Part shown: piece by piece, positions 35,871 through 49,036 of the stretch
Numbering within the stretch: the stretch's first letter is position 1
Layout of the letters: every line of letters begins with the position of its first letter
Source: Phycisphaerales bacterium
GTDB taxonomy: Bacteria > Planctomycetota > Phycisphaerae > SM23-33 > FEN-1343
Direction: 5' to 3'
Assembly (NCBI GenBank): GCA_003171335.1
Contig: PMYD01000050.1
Location: 1-55,813 of the forward strand
DNA: 55,813 nucleotides
Notes under the pieces: generated by a model
The model's database searches: none
The model's input: only the letters and a program-made list of their open reading frames with translations
Told to the model about the DNA's origin: nothing
Made by a program: the position numbers and the translations under genes

Positions 35871-35887
35871 GGTTTGTATAGCAAACC
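35871..35887 (-). promoter_or_regulatory. Candidate operator of the membrane protein/winged-helix operon
   Basis: On the minus strand the sequence GGTTTGctataCAAACC is a perfect 6+6 inverted repeat with a 5-nt centre, followed directly by a half-copy (GTTTGCTTATAC). It lies 27 nt before the ATG, in the position of a promoter -10 region, fitting autorepression by the encoded winged-helix protein. Confidence 0.55.
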
Positions 35888-36145
35888 TCATAAAGTATAT
35901 GGGCGAACCCTCAGGAGTGTCAACACCCTTTTTCGCAAGGATCCTCGCCAGTTCCACCCACGGCCGTGCCCATGGGCTTCCCTTTGCCGCCGCGTTCCGC
36001 CTGAACGCTTGGAGCCGTAATGTCTCTGGGCCGTTTCGCCTTTTTTCAGCCGGCGGCGATTGTTATCATGCTAAAAGCGCGCGGCCGCCCGGCGGGGAAG
36101 TTGCCTGTCGGCGGCTAGCGCGATGGCTGCTGGCTCGGGGAAACG

Positions 36146-39832
<3,687 letters not shown>

Positions 39833-39880
39833 AGGCTGGAGCAACGGTCAGAGAAGAAGGACGATCTTTCCGGATTCCCC

Positions 39881-40100
39881 GGTGCCACGGGTGCGTTGTT
39901 TGCACCCGTGCGCTGTGCCAAACGAAAAAGCGACTGTCGCGCGGGTTTCCGCCGGACCTTCCGCCTGGTGCCACGGGTGCGTTGTTTGCACCCGTGCGCT
40001 GTGGAAAACGATAAGGCGAGCGTCTCCCGGGTTTCCAAAGGACCTTCCGTCTGGCCGCAGGCGTGTGGCGCACGGCTGCAAACGGCGCAGCCGTGGCACC
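39881..40100. repeat. Tandem and inverted hairpin repeats after secA
   Basis: Two direct copies of a 37-nt unit (39881-39917 and 39967-40003, period 86) each fold as CACGGGTGC/GCACCCGTG. A third, related hairpin CACGGCTGC/GCAGCCGTG (40071-40095) ends in GGCACC in the opposite sense. The whole lies between secA and the SEC-C mini-gene; the gap 39833-40155 holds nothing else. Confidence 0.8.
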
Positions 40101-40155
40101 AGGAGATGTACAATCCGCCGCCGTGGTGTAATCGTCTGAATAGAGGTGAACGAAA

Positions 40156-40383
40156 ATGGCCCGTGACCCGTTGGCAGATCGGTTTGAAAAGCGTCTGGAA
40201 GAATCCCGGCTTAAGGACCGGGAGAAGAAGAACATGAGCACCGAAGAGGTCGAGGCGGAGGAGGAGTTGTTGTCCAAGACTGAAAAGGTAAAACCCATCC
40301 ACGCCGACAAGACCACCGGCCGCAACGACCCCTGCCCGTGCGGCAGCGGCAAGAAATTCAAAAAGTGCTGCGGGAAAGAATAA
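40156..40383 (+). CDS. Stand-alone SEC-C motif mini-protein
   Basis: A 75-aa protein: a charged helical first part (residues 1-50, rich in Glu, Lys and Arg) and a C-terminal SEC-C zinc motif [16 protein letters not shown] nearly identical to the tail of SecA just upstream. SEC-C tails of SecA bind zinc and contact SecB and the ribosome. The gene may be a duplicated SecA tail acting as a small adaptor or zinc-site competitor. The ATG at 40156 has AGAGGTGA about 8 nt upstream. Confidence 0.8.
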   Translation: MARDPLADRFEKRLEESRLKDREKKNMSTEEVEAEEELLSKTEKVKPIHADKTTGRNDPCPCGSGKKFKKCCGKE

Positions 40384-40480
40384 GGCTTGAGACCCGAGGC
40401 TTGAGGCTGGAGGAACGACGGGAAAGAATCCGGCGTCGCCTCTGCTCCGGCTGTGCCTCGAGCCTCAGGCCTCAAGCCTC
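40384..40480. repeat. GAGGCTTGAGGC inverted repeat before carA
   Basis: Left GAGGCTTGAGGCT (40396-40408) pairs with right AGCCTCAGGCCTCAAGCCTC (40461-40480). It fills the 117-nt gap between the SEC-C mini-gene and carA and ends about 20 nt before the carA start, so it might affect carA expression. Confidence 0.65.
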
Positions 40481-40500
40481 TGACGAGAGCCGCTGACAAC

Positions 40501-41712
<1,212 letters not shown>

Positions 41713-41718
41713 AAGAAG

Positions 41719-41890
41719 TAGCCACAGAGAGCACAGAGAACACGGAGAACAGCCACAAAAGACACAAAGAAAAGAGACGGAACATAAAGGCAAGAAAGAC
41801 CTGTTTTCATGGTCTTTCTTGCCGTTGATTTAGGACTCTCTTATTTTCTCTCTCTCGTCCTCTGTGTCCCCTGTGTCCTCTGTGGTTTAC
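41719..41890. repeat. CCACAGAG-type inverted repeat with a central 13-bp hairpin
   Basis: Left arm (from 41719) repeats AGCCACAGAGA and CACAGAG; right arm (41848-41890) repeats CTCTGTG and ends TCTGTGG. In the middle GGCAAGAAAGACC/GGTCTTTCTTGCC (41789-41801, 41811-41823) forms a hairpin with a 9-nt loop. The words resemble an intergenic repeat found in many genomes. It could end carA transcription although no T-run follows. Confidence 0.7.
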
Positions 41891-41909
41891 TTCCCCTTAC
41901 GTGCGGCTC

Positions 41910-42201
41910 TCCAGCGCCCGGGAAGCCGAGTGTGCGGGTCCAACCTTCCTGCCCGGAGGTCAGACCAAAGGGTCGGGGGTCCTTGGTTTTCCACACAACT
42001 CGGCTCCCTGGACGCCGGTGCGGCGGGCCGCTTGTTCTGGCGCGAGGTGCAATCCCGCGCCGGCCCGTCCAGCAGAAAAATGGCACGCCCGTGGAGACCG
42101 GGCGCCGTGCGTGTCGGCCGGGTTTCCCTGCCCAGAAAACCCGGAAAAGGGTCGGGGGTCCTTGTCGCCCGACACGCCGCGGCGCCCGAAACTCCACGGG
42201 C
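41910..42201. repeat. Complex multi-stem elements with a shared 18-nt motif
   Basis: Two interrupted stem structures, at about 41911-42017 (closing arms GCGCCCGGGAAGCCGAG and CTCGGCTCCCTGGACGCC) and 42087-42201 (closing arms GCCCGTGGAG and CTCCACGGGC), each contain AAGGGTCGGGGGTCCTTG in the same relative place (41968-41985, 42147-42164). A third hairpin lies between them (about 42020-42070). No gene is convincing in 41713-42893. The part after 42360 is AT-rich and featureless apart from a 9-bp hairpin (TGAGAGGCG/CGCCTCTCA) near 42350-42373. Confidence 0.55.
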
Positions 42202-42893
42202 GAATGAAGTCAAAAAAGGGCGACGGGTCCTGGGCCAGGTGGGGGGATGCGTGCGACGGCCCCCTCCGAAGCTGGTAACTGCTTTGCCGCAAGACCCCGT
42301 TGCGCATACCTTGCACCCTTGGAACAGGCCCTTCGATAAGCTCCCCGGGTGAGAGGCGAACCCCCGCCTCTCAACTCAACCCGATATCCAAGACCGGAAG
42401 ACCCAAGTCACTGCCACCGAACGCCAAGCCTATGTCAGTTTTTTGTGAGATTCAAACCGACCTGCCTGCTGCTCTGGCGCACATGCACGCGAGCCCGTAT
42501 TCCGGATTTGCTCTTTGCTACCCCGACACTCTATTGATCGTCATCTTGGCCGTTCAAACTATCGAGATTTCTTACGATTGTTCGAAAACTCCGAATAATC
42601 TGCCCTTGGATTGGATCGCTCGTATCGGCATAAGATATTTACAGACAGTTATTTATAGCTAGACAAAGATTTTTTGCGATTCTCATATAATTCTCATTCT
42701 ACAGCCCATCATAGTCGCGCCGGCAAAACCCTGTGATAGGCGCTAGGCAACAAGAGGCGACGGATGTGACCCATCGGGGAGCGATGGGGATATTCCCGAA
42801 AAGAAGAATGACCGAGATTCGAGCGACCTGTCAAACCTGATGTCGCCGGATGATGATCAAGTTGTTCTGCCCGCCATCGATTGCTAATCTTGG

Positions 42894-44516
42894 TTAGATC
42901 TTGGCTTCGATTTTTCCGCTCTTGGCATTGTACACCAGCACGCAGGCTTCCATCGGTTCTTTGATTCGCAGGCTGGCCTGCCCAATGTTGATGACCACAT
43001 TGGGCAAGGCGGCGTGCAGGATTCGTACCTCGCCGCCTTGGCCGTGGGCGCTGGCGGCCAAGAGCTCCAGGCGGGCGTTATCCAGCAGGCGTAACTTCAG
43101 TTCCAGGGCCAATTGCGCGCGGCGCAGTTCCTTGTAGCGTTCCAAGTCGCCGGAAGGCAGCTTGAGCGGGTCGGCCACCGCGCGTTTGATGCGATCGGCC
43201 AGTTCCTTCGCGTCGTCCCGCGTATTTGCCAGGCGGGCGATCTGGGCATCCAACTCCGCCAGCTTCAGCATGGCGTCGTACCCCAGCCCGACAATCAATT
43301 CGGTGCGCGTTCCGCCGCTGGCGCCGATGGCCTTGGCCTCGATGTATGAGCCGGCCACGGACACCCCGCCGATGAGTTGACCGCGGGCGTGGTTGAGAAT
43401 GATGGCCCGCCCGGCGGACAGATTGCATTGCATGGTCCCAACCTTGACCACGATATCGCCGCCCGCCTGAATCGTGGCATTTTCGGCAAAGCCGGTCTCC
43501 ACGTTGCCCTTGGCGCGGATGAGCCCGCGATGGCGCGCCGCCACGCCGTGCTTGAGGCAGATGTTGCCTCCCGTGGATTCGACGCAGGCGTCCTCGACGG
43601 CGCCCTCGATGACGATGTCGCCCCGGGCCCGGATAACCGCGCCGCTGCGAACGGCGGCGCGAATGTGCACTTCGCCTGCAAAATCGACCGGGCCGGTCTG
43701 CCGCTCCACGTCGACGCTGAAGGTCAGGATCTTCCGCACATCAACGCATCCCCGCCGCAGGGCCGCCATGCCGTCCACCTCGGCGTAAAGCGCATCGCTC
43801 GTCTGGCGGACATTCTTGCCGGCGTGCAGCACGGCGGCGCGGGCTGGCAGGGGCTCGAGCGGCTGATTCCAGGCGGTGTAGCCCGGCTTGCCGCTCACCG
43901 GGGCGGCGCAACGGGCGGTGCAGTCGCCCGCCCGGCAAATCCACGAGAACTGCGGGTTGGCCACGCGGGCCGGATCCAGCAAGGTCAGCGGCTCGGCCGT
44001 CGTGCTGCGGCCGAAGTATTCGACGCGTCCGGCGGCTGGCTCGGTGGGTGTCTGGCCGTGCACGATGACGAGGCCAGATACTTTATCGCCGCGGCAGACC
44101 GCCTCGACCGCCTTCTGGATCGCGACGAGGTCCACGCCCGCGAGAACGCCGTGTTCCTTGAGCCAGGAGACGACCTGCTCGACCGTGAGTTCCTTCCCGC
44201 CGACGATGGCCGGTTGGGCCGAAAACTTCAACAACATGTCGCCTTCTACGCCGGAGATCTGAAACTCCGCGTCCTTCTGAAAAGCCTTCAGATCGGTGCA
44301 ACTAGCCCCTGTGGCTGCGGCTAACTTGGCCAACTCCTGAATCTGCTCATTGAGTTGATCATCCAGCTTCGCCGCCTCCTGCGCGCCGCCTACGAGCTGG
44401 AGCAAGGAGCCCAGATCCCCGGCATCGTCAACGGAGCTGAGAAAATCGTCAGTTTTCCCGACGAGACGGCGCGTTCCTTCGGCGGATCGCCTGTCTGTTT
44501 CGTGTGACACGCCCAT
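42894..44516 (-). CDS. DUF342/FapA family protein
   Basis: A 540-aa protein of the flagellar-assembly-protein-A-like (DUF342) family. The central part is a right-handed beta-helix of short glycine-rich turns (VHIRAAVRSGAVIRARGDIV, GNVETGFAENATIQAGGDIV), preceded by the FapA N-terminal domain (LTVEQVVSWLKEHGV) and followed by a coiled coil (about residues 400-470). Members are cytoplasmic and linked to polar protein localisation or flagella in some bacteria; no flagellar gene is nearby here. The ATG at 44516 is the chosen start. It follows the FAS-like cluster on the same strand, 148 nt away, probably as a separate unit. Confidence 0.85.
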   Translation of the reverse strand: MGVSHETDRRSAEGTRRLVGKTDDFLSSVDDAGDLGSLLQLVGGAQEAAKLDDQLNEQIQELAKLAAATGASCTDLKAFQKDAEFQISGVEGDMLLKFSAQPAIVGGKELTVEQVVSWLKEHGVLAGVDLVAIQKAVEAVCRGDKVSGLVIVHGQTPTEPAAGRVEYFGRSTTAEPLTLLDPARVANPQFSWICRAGDCTARCAAPVSGKPGYTAWNQPLEPLPARAAVLHAGKNVRQTSDALYAEVDGMAALRRGCVDVRKILTFSVDVERQTGPVDFAGEVHIRAAVRSGAVIRARGDIVIEGAVEDACVESTGGNICLKHGVAARHRGLIRAKGNVETGFAENATIQAGGDIVVKVGTMQCNLSAGRAIILNHARGQLIGGVSVAGSYIEAKAIGASGGTRTELIVGLGYDAMLKLAELDAQIARLANTRDDAKELADRIKRAVADPLKLPSGDLERYKELRRAQLALELKLRLLDNARLELLAASAHGQGGEVRILHAALPNVVINIGQASLRIKEPMEACVLVYNAKSGKIEAKI

Positions 44517-44664
44517 CCTACACCCTTCCCTAGAGCGCACTTCCGATTGGGCAGATTGGGACTTATCGGTGATGCTCTATCAAGCTAATCGGAGCCGTTT
44601 CTGAGAGAAGTTAGTAAAATCGCAGAAATATGGGAAGGCCCTTGGGCAATCAGTAGGGGAAAGT

Positions 44665-45945
44665 CTACCGGCGAATAAGGATGGAGTTGTTTTGCCCGCC
44701 GAATCCGAACGAATTGCTCATGATAATGCTCACATTCGGCGCTGGCCGGGCGGTATTGGGAATGTAGTCCAGGTCGCAGTCGGGGTCGGGAGTGCGATAG
44801 TTGGCGGTGGGCGGCAGCACCCGGTCGCGCAGCGCCAGCACGCAGGTGATCAACTCGGTGGCCCCGGCCGCCGCGATGAGGTGGCCCAGGGAGCTTTTTA
44901 CCGAGCTGATGGGGCAGGCCTTGGCCCGCGCGCCCAGCACGCTCTTGACCGCCTTGGTCTCGACGCTGTCGTTCTGGCTGGTGCCGGTGCCATGGGCGTT
45001 GATGTAATCGATGTCGGCGGCGGTCAAGCCGGCATCCTTGAGCGCCATGTGCATGGCGGCGGCCGCACCGGCGCCATCGGGATCCTGGTCGGTGATGCGG
45101 AAGGCATCCGCCGAGCTGCCAAAACCGATAATCTCCGCCAGCACCGCCGCCCCACGTGCCTGGGCCGATTCGAGGCTTTCCAGGATCAGGATGCTGGCCC
45201 CCTCGCCCAGGACGAAGCCATCGCGCGTGCGGTCGAAGGGGCGCGAGGCGGTGGCGAGTTCGTCGTTGCGGGTGGAGAGCGCCGTCAGGCGGTTAAAGCC
45301 GGTCACGCCCAGCGGATGAATCATGCTGTGCGAGCCGCCGGAGATCATCACGTCGGTGAGGCCGCGGCGGATGAGCCAGGTGGCCTCGCCCAGGGCCTGC
45401 GTGCTGGCGGCGCAGGCCGTCAGCACGTTGATCACCGGGCCGGTCACCTCGTACTGGCGGGTCAGGTGGCTGGCCACCATATTGGCTTCCTGCTCCACCT
45501 CGCGGTACAGGTCCATGCGCTCCCAGGCGAGCTTGGCCCAGCGGACGGTATCGAGCTTTCCGCTCGCCCAGGCATCCAGCAGGCAGGTGGTGAAGGCCTC
45601 GAAATCGAGGCTGCCCTCGCCGCAGCCCATGTAGATGCCGACGCGCGAGCGATCCGGCCCGCCGTTGGCATCCAGCCCCGCCTGCCGCCAGGCCTGGTGT
45701 GCGGCGGCCAGGGCGAATTGCGTGGCGCGGCCGGCGTGGGCGTGATTCTCCAGGTTAGGCACAAGCCCCTGGGGCCGGAAATCTTTCACCTGCGCGGAAA
45801 AGGTGGAAGGGAAGGTCCGCGCATCGAACAGCTCCGTCTTGCTGATGCCGCTGCGGCCTGCCAGCACGCCGCGCCAGAGCGTTTCCACATCATGCCCCAG
45901 CGGCGAGATGGTGCCCATGCCGGTAATGACCACGCGCTGTCGCAT
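44665..45945 (-). CDS. 3-oxoacyl-ACP synthase, FabF type
   Basis: Condenses malonyl-ACP with an acyl-ACP. The protein of about 426 aa has a complete active site: Cys in LTACAAS (about residue 178), His in NAHGTGTS, and Lys/His in VKSSLGHLIAAAG. The first residues VVITGMGTISPLGHD are typical. It may start at the ATG at 45945 or the GTG just before it (45948); both follow GGGAGG. The start overlaps the stop of the ketosynthase-like gene, so the two are coupled, as in heterodimeric KS/chain-length-factor pairs. Its product is unknown. Confidence 0.93.
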   Translation of the reverse strand: MRQRVVITGMGTISPLGHDVETLWRGVLAGRSGISKTELFDARTFPSTFSAQVKDFRPQGLVPNLENHAHAGRATQFALAAAHQAWRQAGLDANGGPDRSRVGIYMGCGEGSLDFEAFTTCLLDAWASGKLDTVRWAKLAWERMDLYREVEQEANMVASHLTRQYEVTGPVINVLTACAASTQALGEATWLIRRGLTDVMISGGSHSMIHPLGVTGFNRLTALSTRNDELATASRPFDRTRDGFVLGEGASILILESLESAQARGAAVLAEIIGFGSSADAFRITDQDPDGAGAAAAMHMALKDAGLTAADIDYINAHGTGTSQNDSVETKAVKSVLGARAKACPISSVKSSLGHLIAAAGATELITCVLALRDRVLPPTANYRTPDPDCDLDYIPNTARPAPNVSIIMSNSFGFGGQNNSILIRR

Positions 45946-47294
45946 CACGCCTGGCCTCCCTCAAACGCCTTGAGCACGGCGGCGGCGGACTGGCCGGCGT
46001 GGCTGAACGTCTCCACCAGCACATAACGCAGCTTCCGCGCGTGCGACCGGGGCGAGATGCGAATGCCCGCGCAGCCGGCATCCGACGCGGCAAAATTCAC
46101 GCTGGCCGGCGCTTTCTGCTCGCCGATGGCTGCGGCGGCGACGGCAGCGCCCAGCGCGCCGGCCGCGGCGTATGTGTTGCCGATGGCGCCGGTGATGGAA
46201 AGCACCTCGGCATTGCCGCTGGCGGCCGGCAAAAGCTCGGCCAGCCGGGCCGCTTCGAGTCGATCCTCATGCGGCACGCCGGTGCCGTGCGCGATTACCA
46301 GGTCCACATCCGCGGCGGTAATTTGGGCTTCATCCATGGCCCGCCGGCAGGCCAGGTGCAGGTTGCCGCAATGCTGCGCCAGCGGATCACAGCCGGCCGG
46401 GTCGGCCGCCGCCCCAAAGCCGACCAGTTCGGCGTAAATCCGCGCCCCGCGGGCCACGGCCGCCTGGGCCTCTTCCAGCACCAGCAGGCCGGCCCCCTCA
46501 CCCAGCACCGTGCCGGCGTGGGCGACATCAAACGGCCGGCACACGCTGGCGGGCGACTCGTTGGCGGTGGTCAGCCGGCCGAGCTTGCCTTGGCGCAGCA
46601 GGCCCATCGGGTTGAGTTTCGTCTCGGCGCCGCCGGCGATGGCGGCATCCGCATCGCCGCGGAAAATCTGGCTGGCGGCCTCCGCGATGGCCAGCAGCGC
46701 TGAGGCCTCCCCGCAGGTGATCGTGTTGCTGGGCCCTTTGAGGCCGTGGATGATCGTCACGTGGCAGGCCAGCATGTTGGGCAGATACTTCAGCAGCCAC
46801 AGGGGCGTCAGGTTGTTCATGCCCTCGCGGCCCCAGCGGGCCATATCCAGGCGGCGGTGCTCATCGAGCGAGGTCTGCATGGCCCCGCCCAGTTCATCCA
46901 GGTTGGCACAGATGAGCCCGGCGCCGATGTTGCACGCCACGCGCGAGCCCTCGTAACCGCCGACCGTCTTGGCGGGGCCGGCCTCGCCCGTGCCGTTCAT
47001 GCCGGGCGTGGCCATGGCGGCATCGCGGAAGGCCAGGTCCGCCGCGGCCACGGCCAGTTCGATGTCGCGGGCCATCACCTTGACGGCCTTGCGGTAGCTC
47101 TTGGGCACGAATTCCCGGGCCGAAAAACTCGCCACCTCGCCGCCCACCTGGCAGGGGAAGCCCGCCGGGTCGAAGGCCGCGATTCGCCGGATGTGGCTGG
47201 TGCCCGAATGCAGGGCATCGACCAGCGGCCGCAGGCCCAGCCCCGCAGCGCTGACGGCGCCCAGGCCCGTCACAACCACCCGCCGGCCGCTCAT
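45945..47294 (-). CDS. Degenerate ketosynthase-like protein
   Basis: A 449-aa FabF homologue with an altered active site. The nucleophile Cys194 (ITCGEAS) and first His336 (IAHGTGVP) remain, but the second His and the Lys of the VKSSLGH motif are replaced (SITGAIGN: Thr368, Asn373). Such a protein may not condense; it may decarboxylate, transfer acyl groups or set chain length as a partner of the intact FabF downstream. Starts and stops overlap on both sides (ATGA with the dehydratase gene upstream), showing one tightly coupled operon. It is not a pseudogene: the frame is intact and well conserved elsewhere. Confidence 0.8.
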   Translation of the reverse strand: MSGRRVVVTGLGAVSAAGLGLRPLVDALHSGTSHIRRIAAFDPAGFPCQVGGEVASFSAREFVPKSYRKAVKVMARDIELAVAAADLAFRDAAMATPGMNGTGEAGPAKTVGGYEGSRVACNIGAGLICANLDELGGAMQTSLDEHRRLDMARWGREGMNNLTPLWLLKYLPNMLACHVTIIHGLKGPSNTITCGEASALLAIAEAASQIFRGDADAAIAGGAETKLNPMGLLRQGKLGRLTTANESPASVCRPFDVAHAGTVLGEGAGLLVLEEAQAAVARGARIYAELVGFGAAADPAGCDPLAQHCGNLHLACRRAMDEAQITAADVDLVIAHGTGVPHEDRLEAARLAELLPAASGNAEVLSITGAIGNTYAAAGALGAAVAAAAIGEQKAPASVNFAASDAGCAGIRISPRSHARKLRYVLVETFSHAGQSAAAVLKAFEGGQA

Positions 47295-47767
47295 GTGGCC
47301 GACCCCTGCATGAACGGCGTCAGCAGCCGCATGAACTGCTCGGTGAAGACGAAGTTCTCCTTGGGGAACTGCTTGCCCGAGAGATTCTGGTCGATGTGGC
47401 TGAACATCAGGTCCACGCGGCCGATGGGCTTGCCGTTGCGGCTGATGACGCCGGCAATGGAGGCGGCGCCTTCGGCGATATTGGTCAGCTCGGCGTGGTA
47501 TTGCAACTGGTCGCCGGGCACCACGAGGTCGTCAATCTCGGCGCGGGTGATCTTGGCCAGGATGACCTTCTCCTGGAAATTCCGGGCCTGGCCCACCAGG
47601 ATGCCGCCGGTCTGCGCCATGCCCTCGATCATGAGTGCAAACGGCATCACCGGGTAGGCCGCCCAATGGTCGTGCAGGTGCTCCTCCGCCAGCGTGACGT
47701 TCTTCACGGCGGTGGCGGATTTGCCCGGCTGAAAGTCGGTGAACCGATCGATCCAGATCCATCGCAT
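47291..47767 (-). CDS. Hotdog-fold dehydratase, FabA/FabZ-like
   Basis: Predicted 3-hydroxyacyl-ACP dehydratase of 158 aa. The core EEHLHDHWAAYPVMPFALMIEG contains the catalytic His34 and Glu48 in the expected spacing, although the usual GHFPxxPVMPGV has become DHWAAYPVMPFA. It starts with RWIWIDRFTDFQPGKS, a hotdog strand pattern. It lies between the acyl carrier protein gene (39 nt) and the ketosynthase-like gene (4-nt overlap), so it acts on the same carrier-bound chain. Confidence 0.8.
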   Translation of the reverse strand: MRWIWIDRFTDFQPGKSATAVKNVTLAEEHLHDHWAAYPVMPFALMIEGMAQTGGILVGQARNFQEKVILAKITRAEIDDLVVPGDQLQYHAELTNIAEGAASIAGVISRNGKPIGRVDLMFSHIDQNLSGKQFPKENFVFTEQFMRLLTPFMQGSAT

Positions 47768-47805
47768 GTTCGAGAAGCCCCAGCGGCCCAGAGGCGCCGA
47801 AGCGC

Positions 47806-48204
47806 TTACGCCGCGCCGTTGAGCTTTGAGGAAACGTAGTTGACGATGGTTTCGACCTTGAACAGCTCGGCCAGGCGCGCCACATCGCGGCTGTTCTCAA
47901 AGTCGCGGAAGTCGGCATGCGGCATCCGCTGCTTGAGCATCGCCAGGCCGGCGTCGGTCAGCTTGCCATCGGCCACGAATTCGGGGTTGTTCAGCACGTT
48001 GTCGGGGAACAGCTCGCCACGCGGGATCTTGATCGCGAAGGACTTCTCCAGGCGAAAGACAATATCCAGGAAGTCGATGCTCTCGGCTCCCAGATCGCCG
48101 GTCAGCGTGGCCTGCGGGGTGATCTCCTCCTCATCCACCCCGAGCGCCTCGACCAGCGTCTGCTGAACCTTCGCGTAAATTTCATCCCGAGTCAATGTCG
48201 GCAT
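47806..48204 (-). CDS. Acyl carrier protein, long form
   Basis: Carries the growing acyl chain on phosphopantetheine. The attachment Ser42 lies in GAESIDFLDIV, a variant of the usual GADSLD. At 132 aa it is about 50 residues longer than housekeeping AcpP; the extra residues lie between helix II and the last helix (about 60-115, NPEFVADGKLTDAGLAMLKQ and following). It is the first gene of the coupled cluster ACP-dehydratase-KS-like-FabF and has a good promoter upstream. Confidence 0.88.
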   Translation of the reverse strand: MPTLTRDEIYAKVQQTLVEALGVDEEEITPQATLTGDLGAESIDFLDIVFRLEKSFAIKIPRGELFPDNVLNNPEFVADGKLTDAGLAMLKQRMPHADFRDFENSRDVARLAELFKVETIVNYVSSKLNGAA

Positions 48205-48277
48205 TTGCCCTGCTCCTTAAGCCAATCACGCGGCGACCCCGGATGCGCGTCCGGCCGTGGACGCCAGGGGCGCCTAA

Positions 48278-48306
48278 CGTATAAACCATGATGGGCGTAA
48301 AGTCAA
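48278..48306 (-). promoter_or_regulatory. Probable promoter of the ACP-ketosynthase operon
   Basis: On the minus strand TTGACT (48301-48306) and TATACG (48278-48283) are exactly 17 nt apart, pointing to the acyl carrier protein gene 74 nt away. A strong sigma-70-like match by eye. Confidence 0.6.
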
Positions 48307-48437
48307 CGCAAGCATTCTGGCGGTTCGGCGGTTTTGACTTCTTACCTGCTTGGAACCGTGTCGGCCTTTGGCGCTTGGCCGCGACTTATGCCCCATCACA
48401 GAACATTACGCACCCCGAACCCGGATAGCCAAGCAAG

Positions 48438-48917
48438 TCAAGACTCGGAAAGGGGCCTCAGCAGGGCGAACCGCTGCTTCATCTGGGCGATGATTTGGGC
48501 ATCGGCCCCGGCCAGCCGGCGATCGCGGTCGGCCAGGTTGAAGGCTTCCAGATCCAGCTTGGCCCCCACGGCCGCCTGGCCCTCCACCGTGCCGGCGCAG
48601 GAGAAGGAGTAGATGCCGCCTTCCTGCTTGACCAGTTGGGCCTCGATTCTCAGCGTTTCGCCGGGCGAGACGAAATTGGCGTATCGGACATTGCGGGCCC
48701 TCCGCAGCACCACCATGCTGACCGACCAATCCGTCATCAGCCGCACCAGCCACGCCGCCGACTGCACGCACGCTTCCAGCATCAGTACGCCGGGCATCAC
48801 CGGAAAGGCCGGGAAATGATCGGCCAAATACTCTTCGGCGGCGGTGAGGCATTTGATGGCCACAATCCGCTTGCCGGGATCGATCTGCTCAATCCGATCA
48901 ACCAGGTAGTATTTCAC
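48438..48917 (-). CDS. Second hotdog-fold dehydratase, FabZ-like
   Basis: Predicted 3-hydroxyacyl-ACP dehydratase of 159 aa from a GTG at 48917 with GAGG 5 nt upstream; an ATG at 48947 is the alternative. The active site YLADHFPAFPVMPGVLMLEA is close to true FabZ, with His34 and Glu48, the same numbering as in the neighbour. It lies upstream of the ACP operon on the same strand, separated by 233 nt and the ACP promoter, so it is probably transcribed separately but functions with the cluster. Confidence 0.85.
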   Translation of the reverse strand: MKYYLVDRIEQIDPGKRIVAIKCLTAAEEYLADHFPAFPVMPGVLMLEACVQSAAWLVRLMTDWSVSMVVLRRARNVRYANFVSPGETLRIEAQLVKQEGGIYSFSCAGTVEGQAAVGAKLDLEAFNLADRDRRLAGADAQIIAQMKQRFALLRPLSES

Positions 48918-48980
48918 ATTCGCCTCGCATCCGTTGAGCGGCGACATTTACAGCCCCCGGCCGGTAAATGCAAGCGGGAA

Positions 48981-49036
48981 AGGTGGCATGCCCTCACGCC
49001 GCGGGCCGCCAAGGGCGGACCGGGCGGGTGGGCATG
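48981..49036. repeat. Half copy of the AGGTGGCATGCCCTCACG element
   Basis: The left arm (48981-48998) and the inner GGGTGGGCATG (49026-49036) are present, but the right half is missing. It lies in the 343-nt gap between the dehydratase and the kinase-like gene; the rest of that gap shows nothing else recognisable. Confidence 0.75.

Noticed and set aside
41789..41823. Classical intrinsic terminator after carA
   Set aside because: The hairpin is strong but is not followed by a T-run on the sense strand, so it is listed only as part of the repeat.
42300..42662. Possible 120-aa gene in the gap before the DUF342 gene
   Set aside because: No ribosome binding site, mixed composition and no domain-like sequence; the region is AT-rich spacer.
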